From an uncultured Desulfovibrio sp. (GTDB lineage Bacteria > Desulfobacterota > Desulfovibrionia > Desulfovibrionales > Desulfovibrionaceae), in contig URBN01000006.1 in assembly GCA_900546145.1 (NCBI GenBank), positions 1-64,000 on the forward strand: a stretch of DNA of 64,000 bases, given 5' to 3'. The notes below the pieces were generated by a model. That model saw only the letters and a list, made by a program, of their open reading frames with translations, was not told the origin of the DNA and ran no database searches. Of this stretch, positions 9,689 through 19,065 are shown in pieces (position 1 is the first letter of the stretch; each line of letters begins with the position of its first letter). The translations under genes and the position numbers were made by a program.

Positions 9689-9692
<4 letters not shown>
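8904..9692 (-). CDS. livG: Branched-chain amino-acid ABC transporter ATPase LivG
   Basis: LivG is the partner ATPase of LivF. The 262-residue protein carries Walker A GPNGAGKTT, the LivG-specific insert between Walker A and the signature (fumbling around DGKQHLLNGMKTHAI), the signature LPYGAQRRLEIARAL and Walker B LLLDEPAAGMNP. The start ATG overlaps the livM stop as ATGA, and GGAGG is just upstream, so the four transporter genes are translationally coupled. Confidence 0.95.
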
Positions 9693-10912
<1,220 letters not shown>

Positions 10913-10919
10913 ACGCCCC

Positions 10920-11834
10920 CTAGACCTTCTGAACCTGCTTCTTGCCGAGGAGGCCGTCAGGACGGAAAATCAGGATGAGGATGAGCAGGCAGAAGGAAAG
11001 CACATCTTCGTAGTTGCCGGCGATATAGCCTGTGGTGAAGGATTCGGCGAGACCGAGGACCAGGCCGCCGAGCACGGCGCCGGGGACGGAGCCGATGCCG
11101 CCGAGCACGGCCGCGGTGAAGGCCTTCATGCCGGCCAGGAAGCCGATGAAGAAGTTGATCTGTCCCATGTGCGAGGCGATGAGCACGCCGCCGATGGCGG
11201 CCAGGGCAGAACCGACGATGAAGGTCACGGAAATGAGATGGTCGGTATTGATGCCGAGGAGCATGGCCATCTTGCGGTTCTGGGCCGTGGCGCGCATGGC
11301 CTTGCCCATGCGGGTGTAGCGGATCCAGAACATGAGGGCGAGCATGGTGATGAAGCTCACCACGAGGATGAGGAAGTCACTGGGGCCCATGACATCGCCG
11401 AAGTAGGAGAGAAACTCCATATCGGGAAGGAGATCCGGGAAAGCGACGAAGTCGGAGGTCTGGGCCAGGAGGACGTAGTTCTGGAGGAACGTGGACATAC
11501 CGATGGCCGAGATGAGCGGCGACAGGCGGGAAGCGTTGCGCAGGGGCTTGTAGGCCACTTTTTCCAGCGTGTAGCCGTAGGCCGACGTCCAGATGATGGA
11601 GCCGAGGGCGGCGACAAGGAGGATGCCGCCGGCCGGGAAGCCGATGTATCCGAGGACGCCGGAGAAGAGGAGGGCCGTAAAGGCGCCGATCATGTAGATT
11701 TCGCCGTGGGCGAAGTTCAGGAGGCCGATAATGCCGTACACGAGCGTGTAGCCGAGGGCTATGAGCGCGTAGATGCTGCCGCGGGTGAGCCCCCCGAAGA
11801 AGAGCTCGATAAAGTATTGAAAGTCGAAGTCCAT
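10920..11834 (-). CDS. livH: Branched-chain amino-acid ABC transporter permease LivH
   Basis: LivH is the second transmembrane subunit. The 304-residue protein begins with FFGGLTRGSIYALIALGYTL and has the LNFAHGEIYMIGAF signature of LivH, followed by about eight hydrophobic segments. I choose the ATG at 11834; an in-frame TTG at 11846 has a GAAGG too close to it, and the ribosome site is weak for either. A terminator-like hairpin separates it from livJ, which should lower permease expression relative to the binding protein. Confidence 0.92.
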   Translation of the reverse strand: MDFDFQYFIELFFGGLTRGSIYALIALGYTLVYGIIGLLNFAHGEIYMIGAFTALLFSGVLGYIGFPAGGILLVAALGSIIWTSAYGYTLEKVAYKPLRNASRLSPLISAIGMSTFLQNYVLLAQTSDFVAFPDLLPDMEFLSYFGDVMGPSDFLILVVSFITMLALMFWIRYTRMGKAMRATAQNRKMAMLLGINTDHLISVTFIVGSALAAIGGVLIASHMGQINFFIGFLAGMKAFTAAVLGGIGSVPGAVLGGLVLGLAESFTTGYIAGNYEDVLSFCLLILILIFRPDGLLGKKQVQKV

Positions 11835-11873
11835 ATCCTGCTGCAACCTTCGGGAAGAAAGGAAATTTGAGTG

Positions 11874-11907
11874 AAAAAGGGGCGGGAAGTTCTGCCTCTT
11901 CCCGCCC
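11874..11907 (-). terminator. Hairpin between livJ and livH
   Basis: GGGCGGGAAG pairs with CTTCCCGCCC (10 bp, 8-base loop); on the minus strand it is followed by CCTTTTT. It probably acts as a partial terminator so that the binding protein is made in excess over the membrane subunits. Confidence 0.75.
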
Positions 11908-11913
11908 GCCGTT

Positions 11914-13044
11914 TTACTTAAGGGTCACGCTGTAGGGGGTTTCAACGAATTTTCCGCCTTTGATAACGTAGACGGAAAGGGCCATGCCTGCGGCATCGCC
12001 GTTGTCGTTGAAGGTGATCTTGCCGAGCGGGGTATCCACGGGCACGGTGTGCAGGACCTTGATGATCTTGTCGGTGTCGGTGGAACCGGCCTTCTCGATG
12101 CCGTTGATGAGGGCCAGCATGGCCGCGTAGGCATTGTAGTAGAAGGAACCGGGTTCGGTGCCGAACATCTTCACGTGCGCGTCGTGGGCTTCCTTGTAGA
12201 TGGGCAGGTTGCTGGTATCCTTGGGATAGGAGCAGTAGGTGCCCTCAGCCGCTTCGCCGGCCATCTTGATGAAAGCGTCGTCCTTGAGGCCGTCAGGGCC
12301 GACAACGGGCGTCTTCACGCGGTCGCGGCGCAGCTGCTGGAGCAGCTTGGAAGCGGTGGGCTGGTAGCCGCCGAACACGATGACATCGGCCTTGGAGCGC
12401 TTGATCTTGCGGACAATGGCGCTGAAGTCCACGGCATCGGGGGTAATGGCTTCGAAGAGGGCGGTCTTGACGCCGTTCTTCTCGAGCAGGGTACGGTTGC
12501 CGTCGGCGAATCCCTTGCCGTAGTCGCCGTTATCGTGGATGTAGGCGACGTTCTTGGCTTTGAGTTCCTTGAGGATGAACTCGCTGGTCAGACGGGCCTG
12601 GTCATCGTCCTTGGCGATGGTGCGGAAAAACATGGGGTTCACGCCGGGAGCGGTGAGTCCGGGCGGGGTCGAAGAAGGAGACATGGCGATGATGTGGGCG
12701 TCGTTATAAAGGGGCATGGCGGCCTTCGTGGGGCCGGAGCAGATATGTCCCATGACGACGGACACTTTGTCGCTGAGCAGCTTGGTGGCGGCGTTGGTGG
12801 CGAGTTCGGGCTTGCACTGATCGTCCTCGGCGATGAGTTCGATCTTCTTGCCGAGCACGCCGCCCTTGGCGTTCACCTTGGCGACAACGATTTTCGCTGC
12901 GTTCAGGCTGGGCACACCATACGTGGCGAGGTCACCCGTGTGGGCACCGGGAACGCCGATCTTGATGGTGTCTTCGGCCTGAGCGGGAGCGGCCACGGCC
13001 GCGGAAAGCACGGCGGCGGCCACGAACTGGAAAAGATGTTTCAT
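11914..13044 (-). CDS. livJ: Periplasmic branched-chain amino-acid binding protein LivJ/LivK
   Basis: This is the solute receptor that delivers branched-chain amino acids to LivHM. The 376-residue precursor has a signal peptide cleaved after AAPAQA (about residue 24), then IKIGVPGAHTGDLATYG, the start of the type I periplasmic-binding fold, with GHICSGPTKAAMPLY and the GVKTALFEAITPDAVDFS region. The ATG at 13044 has GAGGAG five bases upstream. It is the first gene of the liv operon and has its own strong promoter. Confidence 0.94.
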   Translation of the reverse strand: MKHLFQFVAAAVLSAAVAAPAQAEDTIKIGVPGAHTGDLATYGVPSLNAAKIVVAKVNAKGGVLGKKIELIAEDDQCKPELATNAATKLLSDKVSVVMGHICSGPTKAAMPLYNDAHIIAMSPSSTPPGLTAPGVNPMFFRTIAKDDDQARLTSEFILKELKAKNVAYIHDNGDYGKGFADGNRTLLEKNGVKTALFEAITPDAVDFSAIVRKIKRSKADVIVFGGYQPTASKLLQQLRRDRVKTPVVGPDGLKDDAFIKMAGEAAEGTYCSYPKDTSNLPIYKEAHDAHVKMFGTEPGSFYYNAYAAMLALINGIEKAGSTDTDKIIKVLHTVPVDTPLGKITFNDNGDAAGMALSVYVIKGGKFVETPYSVTLK

Positions 13045-13143
13045 TTCCACTCCTCGTGAAGAATTTCGGCGGTCTCCTTTTCCCTCTGTCGGAACAGGGG
13101 CCGCGCTGGTCTTCTCCTTTCATACATGTACGAATATGAAGGG

Positions 13144-13181
13144 GAATATATTCTTATGCCTTGCCTTATCATGAGTGTCAA
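13144..13181 (-). promoter_or_regulatory. Promoter of the liv operon with a palindrome at the start site
   Basis: On the minus strand TTGACA (13181-13176), 17-base spacer, CATAAG (13158-13153). The predicted start near 13146 falls in the 10-bp palindrome GAATATATTC (13144-13153), a possible operator. The leader to livJ is about 100 bases. Confidence 0.6.
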
Positions 13182-13188
13182 CGCATTT

Positions 13189-14580
13189 TCAGCGCGCGAG
13201 CCCTGCCATGACATCCGCTTTATCCAGGCTGTGCAGGCGGTGAATCTGCCAGAGATAGCAGACGGAGCTGAAAGTCAGCGCAAGAATGTAGCCGATCCAG
13301 AAGCCCGGGGCTCCCATGGCCGGCACGACAAGATCCGTGCGTCCGAGGACAAAACCGCCCAGGAGTCCGATGCCGCCGTAGGCGATGACGCAGACCTTCA
13401 TAATAATGGCCGTGCTGTTGTAGCCGCGCAGAACGCCGGACGCGGCGGTCTGGGTGGCGTCGAGAAGCTGATAGGCGGCGCAGAAGAGCATGAGCGTGCA
13501 GGCAAGCCCCGCTATGTGCGGATCGGAGGTATAAAAAGAAACGATCCACGACCGGAAGACGACGGTAAAGGCCATGGCCGCGAAGGCGTTGGCCGCGGCC
13601 AGGGCGATGCATGTGTGGGCCGCGCTGCGCGCCTTGAGAAGGCGTCCCGCGCCGAGGTATCCGCCTGTCATGATAGTGGCCGTCATGCCGACGGAAAGGG
13701 GACAGGCGAAAATGAGGTTGCCGTAGCTCATGGCGATCTGGTGGCTTGCGACGGCGTCCGTGCCAAGGGGGGCGAGGAGAAGCGCAGTCACGGCAAAAAG
13801 CGTGCACTCGAGGCACATGGCCGCCGCGTTGGGCGCACCTACGCGCAGGACGGAGAGGATGAGCGGCAGATCGATGAAGGGGGTGCCGGAATCGTGGTCC
13901 GGCCTGAAGAGGCGCATATCCCTGAACTGCACGTCGCGCACGACATAATAAAAGATGGAGACGGCCATGAACCAGAAGCAGATGGACGTCGCCACGCCGC
14001 AGCCCGCGGCGCCAAGCTGCGGCATGCCGCAACGGCCGTAAATGAAGGCGTAGTTGCAGGGAATGTTGATGGCGAGGCAGACCATGCCGATGATCATGGC
14101 AGGCCGCGTGCGCGAATACCCTTCCAGGAGAGAGCGGATATTGACGAAGAAGAGGAATCCCGGAAGTCCCGGCAGGAGGGCGCGCAGATACCCTCTCGCC
14201 TGCGGCACGAGATCAGGTTTCAGGCCGAAGGCACCGAGGTGGTCTGAAATGATCCAGAGAGCGGGGATGAGGAGGGCGCTCAGAAAACAGGAGAGAAGCA
14301 GGCCCTGCTTCAGAAGGTGGGCGGCGCGGTCGCATCGGCGCGCGCCTATGAGCTGGGCGCTCATGCCGGGCAGAGCGAGAAGGCACCCTATGGCGAGAAG
14401 GGAGGCCGGCTGCCAGATGGAACAGCCGACTGCCACGGCGGCCATGGCTTCGGCGCTGTAATGACCGGACATGATGGTGTCCGCGAAATTCATGCCGATC
14501 TGGGAAAGCTGGGCGACGAAAATGGGCAGGCCTATGCGCAGGGCGCGGCGTGCCTGGGATTTGGCGAAGAGAAAGGGCAT
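13189..14580 (-). CDS. MATE-family multidrug/Na+ antiporter
   Basis: A 463-residue integral membrane protein with about twelve hydrophobic segments in two similar halves, as in NorM-type exporters. Family-like stretches are RIGLPIFVAQLSQIGMNFAD with the Asp of the first helix, SLLEGYSRTRPAM, NIPCNYAFIYG and, in the second half, RVGAPNAAAMCLECTLFAV. It should use Na+ or H+ to export cationic compounds. The start ATG at 14580 has GGAG close upstream. It lies 157 bases after the hydrogenase protease gene on the same strand but need not be co-transcribed. Confidence 0.88.
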   Translation of the reverse strand: MPFLFAKSQARRALRIGLPIFVAQLSQIGMNFADTIMSGHYSAEAMAAVAVGCSIWQPASLLAIGCLLALPGMSAQLIGARRCDRAAHLLKQGLLLSCFLSALLIPALWIISDHLGAFGLKPDLVPQARGYLRALLPGLPGFLFFVNIRSLLEGYSRTRPAMIIGMVCLAINIPCNYAFIYGRCGMPQLGAAGCGVATSICFWFMAVSIFYYVVRDVQFRDMRLFRPDHDSGTPFIDLPLILSVLRVGAPNAAAMCLECTLFAVTALLLAPLGTDAVASHQIAMSYGNLIFACPLSVGMTATIMTGGYLGAGRLLKARSAAHTCIALAAANAFAAMAFTVVFRSWIVSFYTSDPHIAGLACTLMLFCAAYQLLDATQTAASGVLRGYNSTAIIMKVCVIAYGGIGLLGGFVLGRTDLVVPAMGAPGFWIGYILALTFSSVCYLWQIHRLHSLDKADVMAGLAR

Positions 14581-14737
14581 GGCTCCGGCAGGGGGATTGG
14601 AGGTTGCTGGATGCGGAACTGTATGGCTGTCTGCCTGACGTCTGTCCGGTGGCGGAGAAACCGTACGCGGATCGGCTTTTCCCCGCTCCCCACGCCGGCT
14701 TTTCCGCCTCCGGCGCGAAAAAGCGGGGAAGGCGTCT

Positions 14738-15241
14738 TCAGTTTTTCCTGACAGGACTGGCGAAGCCGCGTTCGCGGATGACCTGGGCTGCCTTGTCGCA
14801 GAAAGAGGGCAGCGCAGCGCCGGCTTCGGGCGTCAGATCGAGATTCATTCTGGAATAGTCGTAGGGCTCGAAGCCCACGACAAAGGTTTCCGGACGGCAG
14901 CCCATGAGGTCGCATTTCATGAGCAGATCCACGAAGTCGGTCTCGTGGGCCGAGTCGTGAAAGCTCACGGCCTTGCGCATGTCCTCGTTCTCGAGGAGGT
15001 AGACCGTTCCGGGCTTTCCCTGGCCGTGCACGATATCGAGCACGGCGACCTTGTCATAATCCACGAGCAGGGGCATGAGTCCCATGCCCTGGGTGCCCCC
15101 GTCCACGAAATCGACATTACCGGGCCAGACGTAGTTGTCGCGCAGATATTCCATGGCGCGCACGCCAAAGCCCTCGTCGCCGAGCAGCGTGTTGCCCACG
15201 CCGAGGACACAGACACGGCCGGACATATCTTCTTCAGGCAT
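14738..15241 (-). CDS. [NiFe] hydrogenase maturation protease, HynD/HyaD family
   Basis: This endopeptidase cuts the C-terminal tail off the large hydrogenase subunit once nickel is inserted. The 167-residue protein has the family pattern: LGVGNTLLGDEGFGV (nickel-probing Glu), LDIVHGQG (Asp) and DSAHETDFVDLL (His). The ATG at 15241 has AGGAGG six bases upstream. It follows hynA on the same strand, and its substrate is presumably that gene's product, from which 15 residues after DPCIACAVH would be removed. Confidence 0.93.
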   Translation of the reverse strand: MPEEDMSGRVCVLGVGNTLLGDEGFGVRAMEYLRDNYVWPGNVDFVDGGTQGMGLMPLLVDYDKVAVLDIVHGQGKPGTVYLLENEDMRKAVSFHDSAHETDFVDLLMKCDLMGCRPETFVVGFEPYDYSRMNLDLTPEAGAALPSFCDKAAQVIRERGFASPVRKN

Positions 15242-15269
15242 GAAGAGCCTCCTTTTTTCGGCAAAGAAA

Positions 15270-15300
15270 GAGGCGGGAGTGGATGAACCGCTCCCGCCTC
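15270..15300 (-). terminator. Hairpin between hynA and the maturation protease
   Basis: GAGGCGGGAG and CTCCCGCCTC, 10 bp with an 11-base loop. On the minus strand TTTCTTTG follows. It likely attenuates transcription so the protease is made in smaller amounts than the hydrogenase. Confidence 0.65.
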
Positions 15301-15362
15301 GTCATGAGCTGTTCCGTTACGGGAATCGGACCCGGCGTTATGACGCCTGAGCCCGCGTTCCG

Positions 15363-17048
15363 CTAAAGAACCTTGAACTTGCGGACTTCGTTGGTCTCGC
15401 CGTCAATCACATGCACAGCGCAGGCGATGCAGGGGTCGAAGGCGTGGACAGTACGCAGGATTTCCACGGGACGTTTGGGATCCGCGATGGGGGTGCCCAT
15501 GAGGGCTTCCTCGCAGGGACCGAGCACGTTGTTGGCGTCGCGGGGGCCGAGGTTCCAGGTCGTGGGAACCACGAGCTGGAAGTTGCCGACGCGGCCCTTC
15601 TCAATGCGGATCCAGTGGGAGAGGCCGCCGCGGGGAGCTTCGACGAAGCCGACGCCTTTGCTCTCCTGGGGCACTTCGAGGTCTTCCACGATCTGCTTGT
15701 CGCTGCGGATGTTGTCCTTGAACTCCTCGAGCATGGAAGCCATCTTGTTGGCGATGGCCAGGGTCTCGATGCCGCGGGCAGCGGTACGGCCCAGAGTGGA
15801 GAAGAGGGCCTCGGGACCAACGCTGAGCTTCTGGAGCACCATGTCGACGAGCGGCTTGATGTCCGGATTGCCCTTGGCGTAGTTCACGAGCACGCAGGCG
15901 AGCGGGCCGGTTTCGGTGGAATGCTCGTCGTAGCGGGGAGCCTTGAGCCAGCTGTAGCGGTCCTTGTCACCCATATGGGTGAACTTGGGCTCGGTCTTCT
16001 CGTCGTACGGATTGTCGGCCTTGTCGCCGTCGTACCAGCTGTGGCGGATATGCTCGCTGATCTTGGTGGGATCGAAATCCTGCACGTGGGCGAGATCGCG
16101 GTTGTAGATGATGCCGGGCTTGAGCCAGCGGGATTCGAGCTTGCGTTCGCCGCCGGCCTTGGGGAAGTCTCCCATGGTCATGAAGTCATGGGTGCCGCCG
16201 ATGCCGGCCCAGTCCTTGTAGGCGCCGGCCACGAGGAGCAGGTCGGGGATGTAGACGTCGCGCACGAACGCGGCGGTCTTCTTGTAGATTTCCTCGAATT
16301 CCTTGATGCGCTCGGGCGTCAGGGCGTCGTAGCAGGTCACGCCGCCGGCCACGAGGAACTGCGGATGCGGGTTCTTGCCGCCGAAGACGGCCATGCCGCG
16401 GGCAGCCTCGACCTGGACGCGCAGGGCTTCCAGGTAATGGGCCGTGGCGACGAGGTTGGCCTCGGGCTCAAGATAGTAGGCCGGATGGCCGCCGAGGAAG
16501 TAGGCGTTGGTGAACGGGCCAAGCTGGCCGCTGGCCACGAACGCCTTCAGTTTGTCCTGTACGGCGCGCAGATCCTCGGCCTTTGTCGGGCGGGAGGAAA
16601 TGGAGTTGGCGAGGGAGGCGGCCTTCGAGGGATCGGCCTGCAGGGCGCTCGTTACGTCAACCCAGTCAAGGGCGTGCAGGTGATAGAAGTGCACGATGTG
16701 GTCGTGCAGGAAGAGCTGGCCGAGGACCAGGTTGCGGATATAGGTCGCGTTGGCCGGGATGTCCTTGTGGGATGCGTTGAAAATGGCGTCTTCCAGGGCG
16801 CGGGTGGAAGCGAGGGCGTGCGTGTAGGTGCAGACGCCGCAGGTACGCTGGGTGAAGTGCTGCACGTCGCGGGGATCGCGTCCCTTGAGGATCATTTCAA
16901 GGCCGCGGAAAAGCGTGCCGCAGCTGCGGACGTCTTTCACTTTGCCCTTTTCAACTTCGACCTCGATGCGGAGGTGACCTTCAATACGGGTCAGCGGATC
17001 AACAACAACCGGTCCGCTGTAGGAGCTCATAGGTGTAGTCTGACTCAT
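15363..17048 (-). CDS. hynA: Periplasmic [NiFe] hydrogenase large subunit
   Basis: The large subunit holds the Ni-Fe(CN)2CO centre that splits H2. The 561-residue precursor has the L1 motif RTCGVCTYTH (residues 68-77, Cys70 and Cys73) and the L2 motif DPCIACAVH (538-546, Cys540 and Cys543). Fifteen residues follow the L2 histidine and should be removed by the protease encoded downstream. The nickel ligands are all cysteine, so this is the plain NiFe and not the selenocysteine form. The ATG at 17048 has GGAGG upstream. It follows hynB by 11 bases; it has no signal of its own and is exported with the Tat-targeted small subunit. Electrons go on to periplasmic c-type cytochromes in this family. 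Confidence 0.97.
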   Translation of the reverse strand: MSQTTPMSSYSGPVVVDPLTRIEGHLRIEVEVEKGKVKDVRSCGTLFRGLEMILKGRDPRDVQHFTQRTCGVCTYTHALASTRALEDAIFNASHKDIPANATYIRNLVLGQLFLHDHIVHFYHLHALDWVDVTSALQADPSKAASLANSISSRPTKAEDLRAVQDKLKAFVASGQLGPFTNAYFLGGHPAYYLEPEANLVATAHYLEALRVQVEAARGMAVFGGKNPHPQFLVAGGVTCYDALTPERIKEFEEIYKKTAAFVRDVYIPDLLLVAGAYKDWAGIGGTHDFMTMGDFPKAGGERKLESRWLKPGIIYNRDLAHVQDFDPTKISEHIRHSWYDGDKADNPYDEKTEPKFTHMGDKDRYSWLKAPRYDEHSTETGPLACVLVNYAKGNPDIKPLVDMVLQKLSVGPEALFSTLGRTAARGIETLAIANKMASMLEEFKDNIRSDKQIVEDLEVPQESKGVGFVEAPRGGLSHWIRIEKGRVGNFQLVVPTTWNLGPRDANNVLGPCEEALMGTPIADPKRPVEILRTVHAFDPCIACAVHVIDGETNEVRKFKVL

Positions 17049-17059
17049 AAAGGTCCTCC

Positions 17060-18007
17060 CTAATTCTCATAGAAGGGGGTCATATCATCCCAGAAGTTGG
17101 GCTCACTGCAGCCGATGCAGGGATGACCGGCTCCGACAGGCCAGTTGGTCTGGTTAAAGAGGGCCTTGGGACAGTTGTTGTACGTGCTCGGGCCTTTGCA
17201 GCCGAGATCGTAGAGGCACCAGCCTTTGCGGGCTTCCTCGGAATTGAAGGAGGGAGCGAATTCGCCGGCCTCGAAATGTTTTCTGCGCTCGCACAGCTCG
17301 TGGACGGTCTTGCCGTAGAACATGGTGGGACGGTTGTAGTCGTCGAGCTTGATGGGCTTGTTGGTCAGATAGGCCACCAGGGTGCCCACGAGGTTGAGCG
17401 GGTTGGGCGGGCAGCCGGGGATGTTGACGGCCTTGACGCCGAGATCGGCGAAAGCGTCATTCACGCCCTTGGCCTGGGTCGGATTGGGCTTCGCGGCCTG
17501 CACGCCGCCGTAGGCGGAGCAGGTGCCCATGCACACGACGAGCTTGGCTTTGGGCAGAATACGGCGGCAGGTCTCCAGCATGGTGTGGCCGGCGATGTAG
17601 CCGTACTGGCCATTGTCAGCGGTCGGAATGGCGCCTTCAACAACGGCGATGAAGCCGTCAGGGTTGGAAACGGCCTGCTCGAGAGCGCCCTCGGCGGCCT
17701 CGCCCGCAGCGGCCATGATGGTTTCATGGTAGTCGAGGGAGATGGTGTCGAGGATAAGGTCGTCGATAAAGGGAGAAGCGGTGCGCAGCAGAGCTTCAGA
17801 GCAGCCCGTGCATTCAGCTTCATGCAGATATACGACAGAGGGACGTTTTCCGGTCAGAGCGGCGGCAACGTCTGTGGCAAAAGCAGGTCCGAAGCCCATA
17901 GTGACGGCCACGGCGGTGCAGAATTTCATGAAGTCACGGCGGGAAACGCCACTGGCCTCAAGCTCTTTTTCTCCGCGTTCCCTGCCGAGTCCCACGGCAA
18001 TACGCAT
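17060..18007 (-). CDS. hynB: Periplasmic [NiFe] hydrogenase small subunit
   Basis: The small subunit carries three iron-sulfur clusters that conduct electrons away from the NiFe site. The 315-residue precursor has a Tat signal with SRRDFMKFC (residues 22-30), a hydrophobic stretch and cleavage near ATDVAA. Cysteines for the proximal cluster are in ECTGCSE and VCMGTCSA with IPGCPPNP; the distal and medial clusters use the histidine/cysteine set ending NNCPKALFNQTNWPV and GHPCIGCSEPNFWD. Length and motifs match Desulfovibrio HynB. It is first in the hynB-hynA-protease operon. Confidence 0.97.
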   Translation of the reverse strand: MRIAVGLGRERGEKELEASGVSRRDFMKFCTAVAVTMGFGPAFATDVAAALTGKRPSVVYLHEAECTGCSEALLRTASPFIDDLILDTISLDYHETIMAAAGEAAEGALEQAVSNPDGFIAVVEGAIPTADNGQYGYIAGHTMLETCRRILPKAKLVVCMGTCSAYGGVQAAKPNPTQAKGVNDAFADLGVKAVNIPGCPPNPLNLVGTLVAYLTNKPIKLDDYNRPTMFYGKTVHELCERRKHFEAGEFAPSFNSEEARKGWCLYDLGCKGPSTYNNCPKALFNQTNWPVGAGHPCIGCSEPNFWDDMTPFYEN

Positions 18008-18131
18008 AGGTGAGCCTCCTGAAAAAAGTTGTGTCTAGCCTGGCGGTTCCGACCTGGTGAAAAAGGAAGTTTCCCGTACTCCCCTGGAACACTGATGAAA
18101 ACAGCTGCCTCTGTCAGAACCGTTTCTTATA

Positions 18132-18160
18132 TTCATACCCTTGCGGGCGCTTTTGGTCAA
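18132..18160 (-). promoter_or_regulatory. Predicted promoter of hynBA
   Basis: On the minus strand TTGACC (18160-18155), 17-base spacer, TATGAA (18137-18132), directly followed by TATAAG, a second possible -10. The leader to hynB would be about 115-120 bases. The rest of 18008-18308 shows nothing further. Confidence 0.5.
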
Positions 18161-18308
18161 TACTTGCTCCGTTTTTCACGCACTCCCCGGGTGGCTCCGG
18201 AAGCCTGACGCGGGCGCCCCGCGCCGGGGAAACGGGCGGCGGAAGGCACTGACAGAAGGGGAAAATTCGTGACTGTGGGCGGTTTTCCCGCGCGCCGATC
18301 CTGATGAA

Positions 18309-18339
18309 ACGGACTGAGGAAAGGAAACTCTCAGTCCGT
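18309..18339 (-). terminator. Terminator of the lipoprotein gene
   Basis: ACGGACTGAG pairs with CTCAGTCCGT (10 bp). The stem overlaps the stop codon of the gene at 18331-18984. On the minus strand only TTTC follows, so efficiency is uncertain. Confidence 0.6.
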
Positions 18340-18984
18340 CATTTCTTTGACTTCAGGCTCTTCCCCTTCCTTTGCGGTGATGACGAAACTTCTCCGGCTG
18401 TCCTGCGGATCGCCGATGACTCCGGACGCGGCCGTGAGCGCGGCGTCGAGCCTGTCCACGGGGGAGGCGTCGCGGCTGTGCACTTCCGCCTCGATCCGCC
18501 AGGACTGACTCCCTTCCTTCGCTCTGTCCTTTCCCGCCGCGCGGGGTGTTCCGGTTATCAGGAGATCCGTGAAATACCAGAGCTGTGTTTCCGTTTCCCG
18601 GACGTAAATGACCTCGTGGCGTATGCGGCCTCGCCGCTCCACGGGAACGAAGTCCGGACGGATGGTCTCCCTGGTGATGGCTACGGGGCCTCGGTGGGAA
18701 AAACCGAGACGGACGGTTTCGTCAGCGATCCCGGGGGAGGACACTACGGCGCGTCCGTCGGCTTTGAGTATGCCGGCGAGCCTGTCAGCCGCCCGGCTGT
18801 AAACGAGATCGTTTCCATCCATGCCGCCTGCGGGTTCAATGGCGGCCGTGTGTGCCTTTGGGGCGGATGGGGCGCGCAGGAGGGTGACATCGGCGTAATA
18901 GCTCGGGCCGCCGCAGCCGGCGAGAAAGAGAAGGCAGAGGAAGACGGGCAGCGCCCAGAACCGGAACTGGGAAAAAGTCTTCAT
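18331..18984 (-). CDS. Predicted lipoprotein, function unknown
   Basis: A 217-residue protein with a lipoprotein signal: a basic start, a hydrophobic run and the lipobox LAGC, with Cys24 as the lipidation site. The mature part is soluble and rich in charged residues, with no motif I recognise. It mentions a possible beta-strand-rich core around RHEVIYVRETETQLWYFTDL. The ATG at 18984 has GGAGG four bases upstream. It is bounded by hairpins on both sides, so it is probably transcribed on its own. Confidence 0.75.
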   Translation of the reverse strand: MKTFSQFRFWALPVFLCLLFLAGCGGPSYYADVTLLRAPSAPKAHTAAIEPAGGMDGNDLVYSRAADRLAGILKADGRAVVSSPGIADETVRLGFSHRGPVAITRETIRPDFVPVERRGRIRHEVIYVRETETQLWYFTDLLITGTPRAAGKDRAKEGSQSWRIEAEVHSRDASPVDRLDAALTAASGVIGDPQDSRRSFVITAKEGEEPEVKEMTD

Positions 18985-19002
18985 GAATCCTCCGTCGGAG
19001 CA

Positions 19003-19049
19003 TACAGAAAAGGGGAGAACGGCCGTACGGCTGTCTCCCCTTTTCTGTA
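19003..19049 (-). terminator. Strong terminator after the AMP-ligase gene
   Basis: A perfect 16-bp stem (19003-19018 with 19034-19049), core AAAAGGGGAGA / TCTCCCCTTTT. It ends the metY-fabF-ligase transcript. Confidence 0.88.
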
Positions 19050-19065
19050 TGAGAACGTTTCTGTC

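Noticed and set aside
15363..15430. Possible selenocysteine at the hydrogenase C-terminus
   Set aside because: The L2 motif reads plain DPCIACAVH with cysteine codons; no in-frame TGA.
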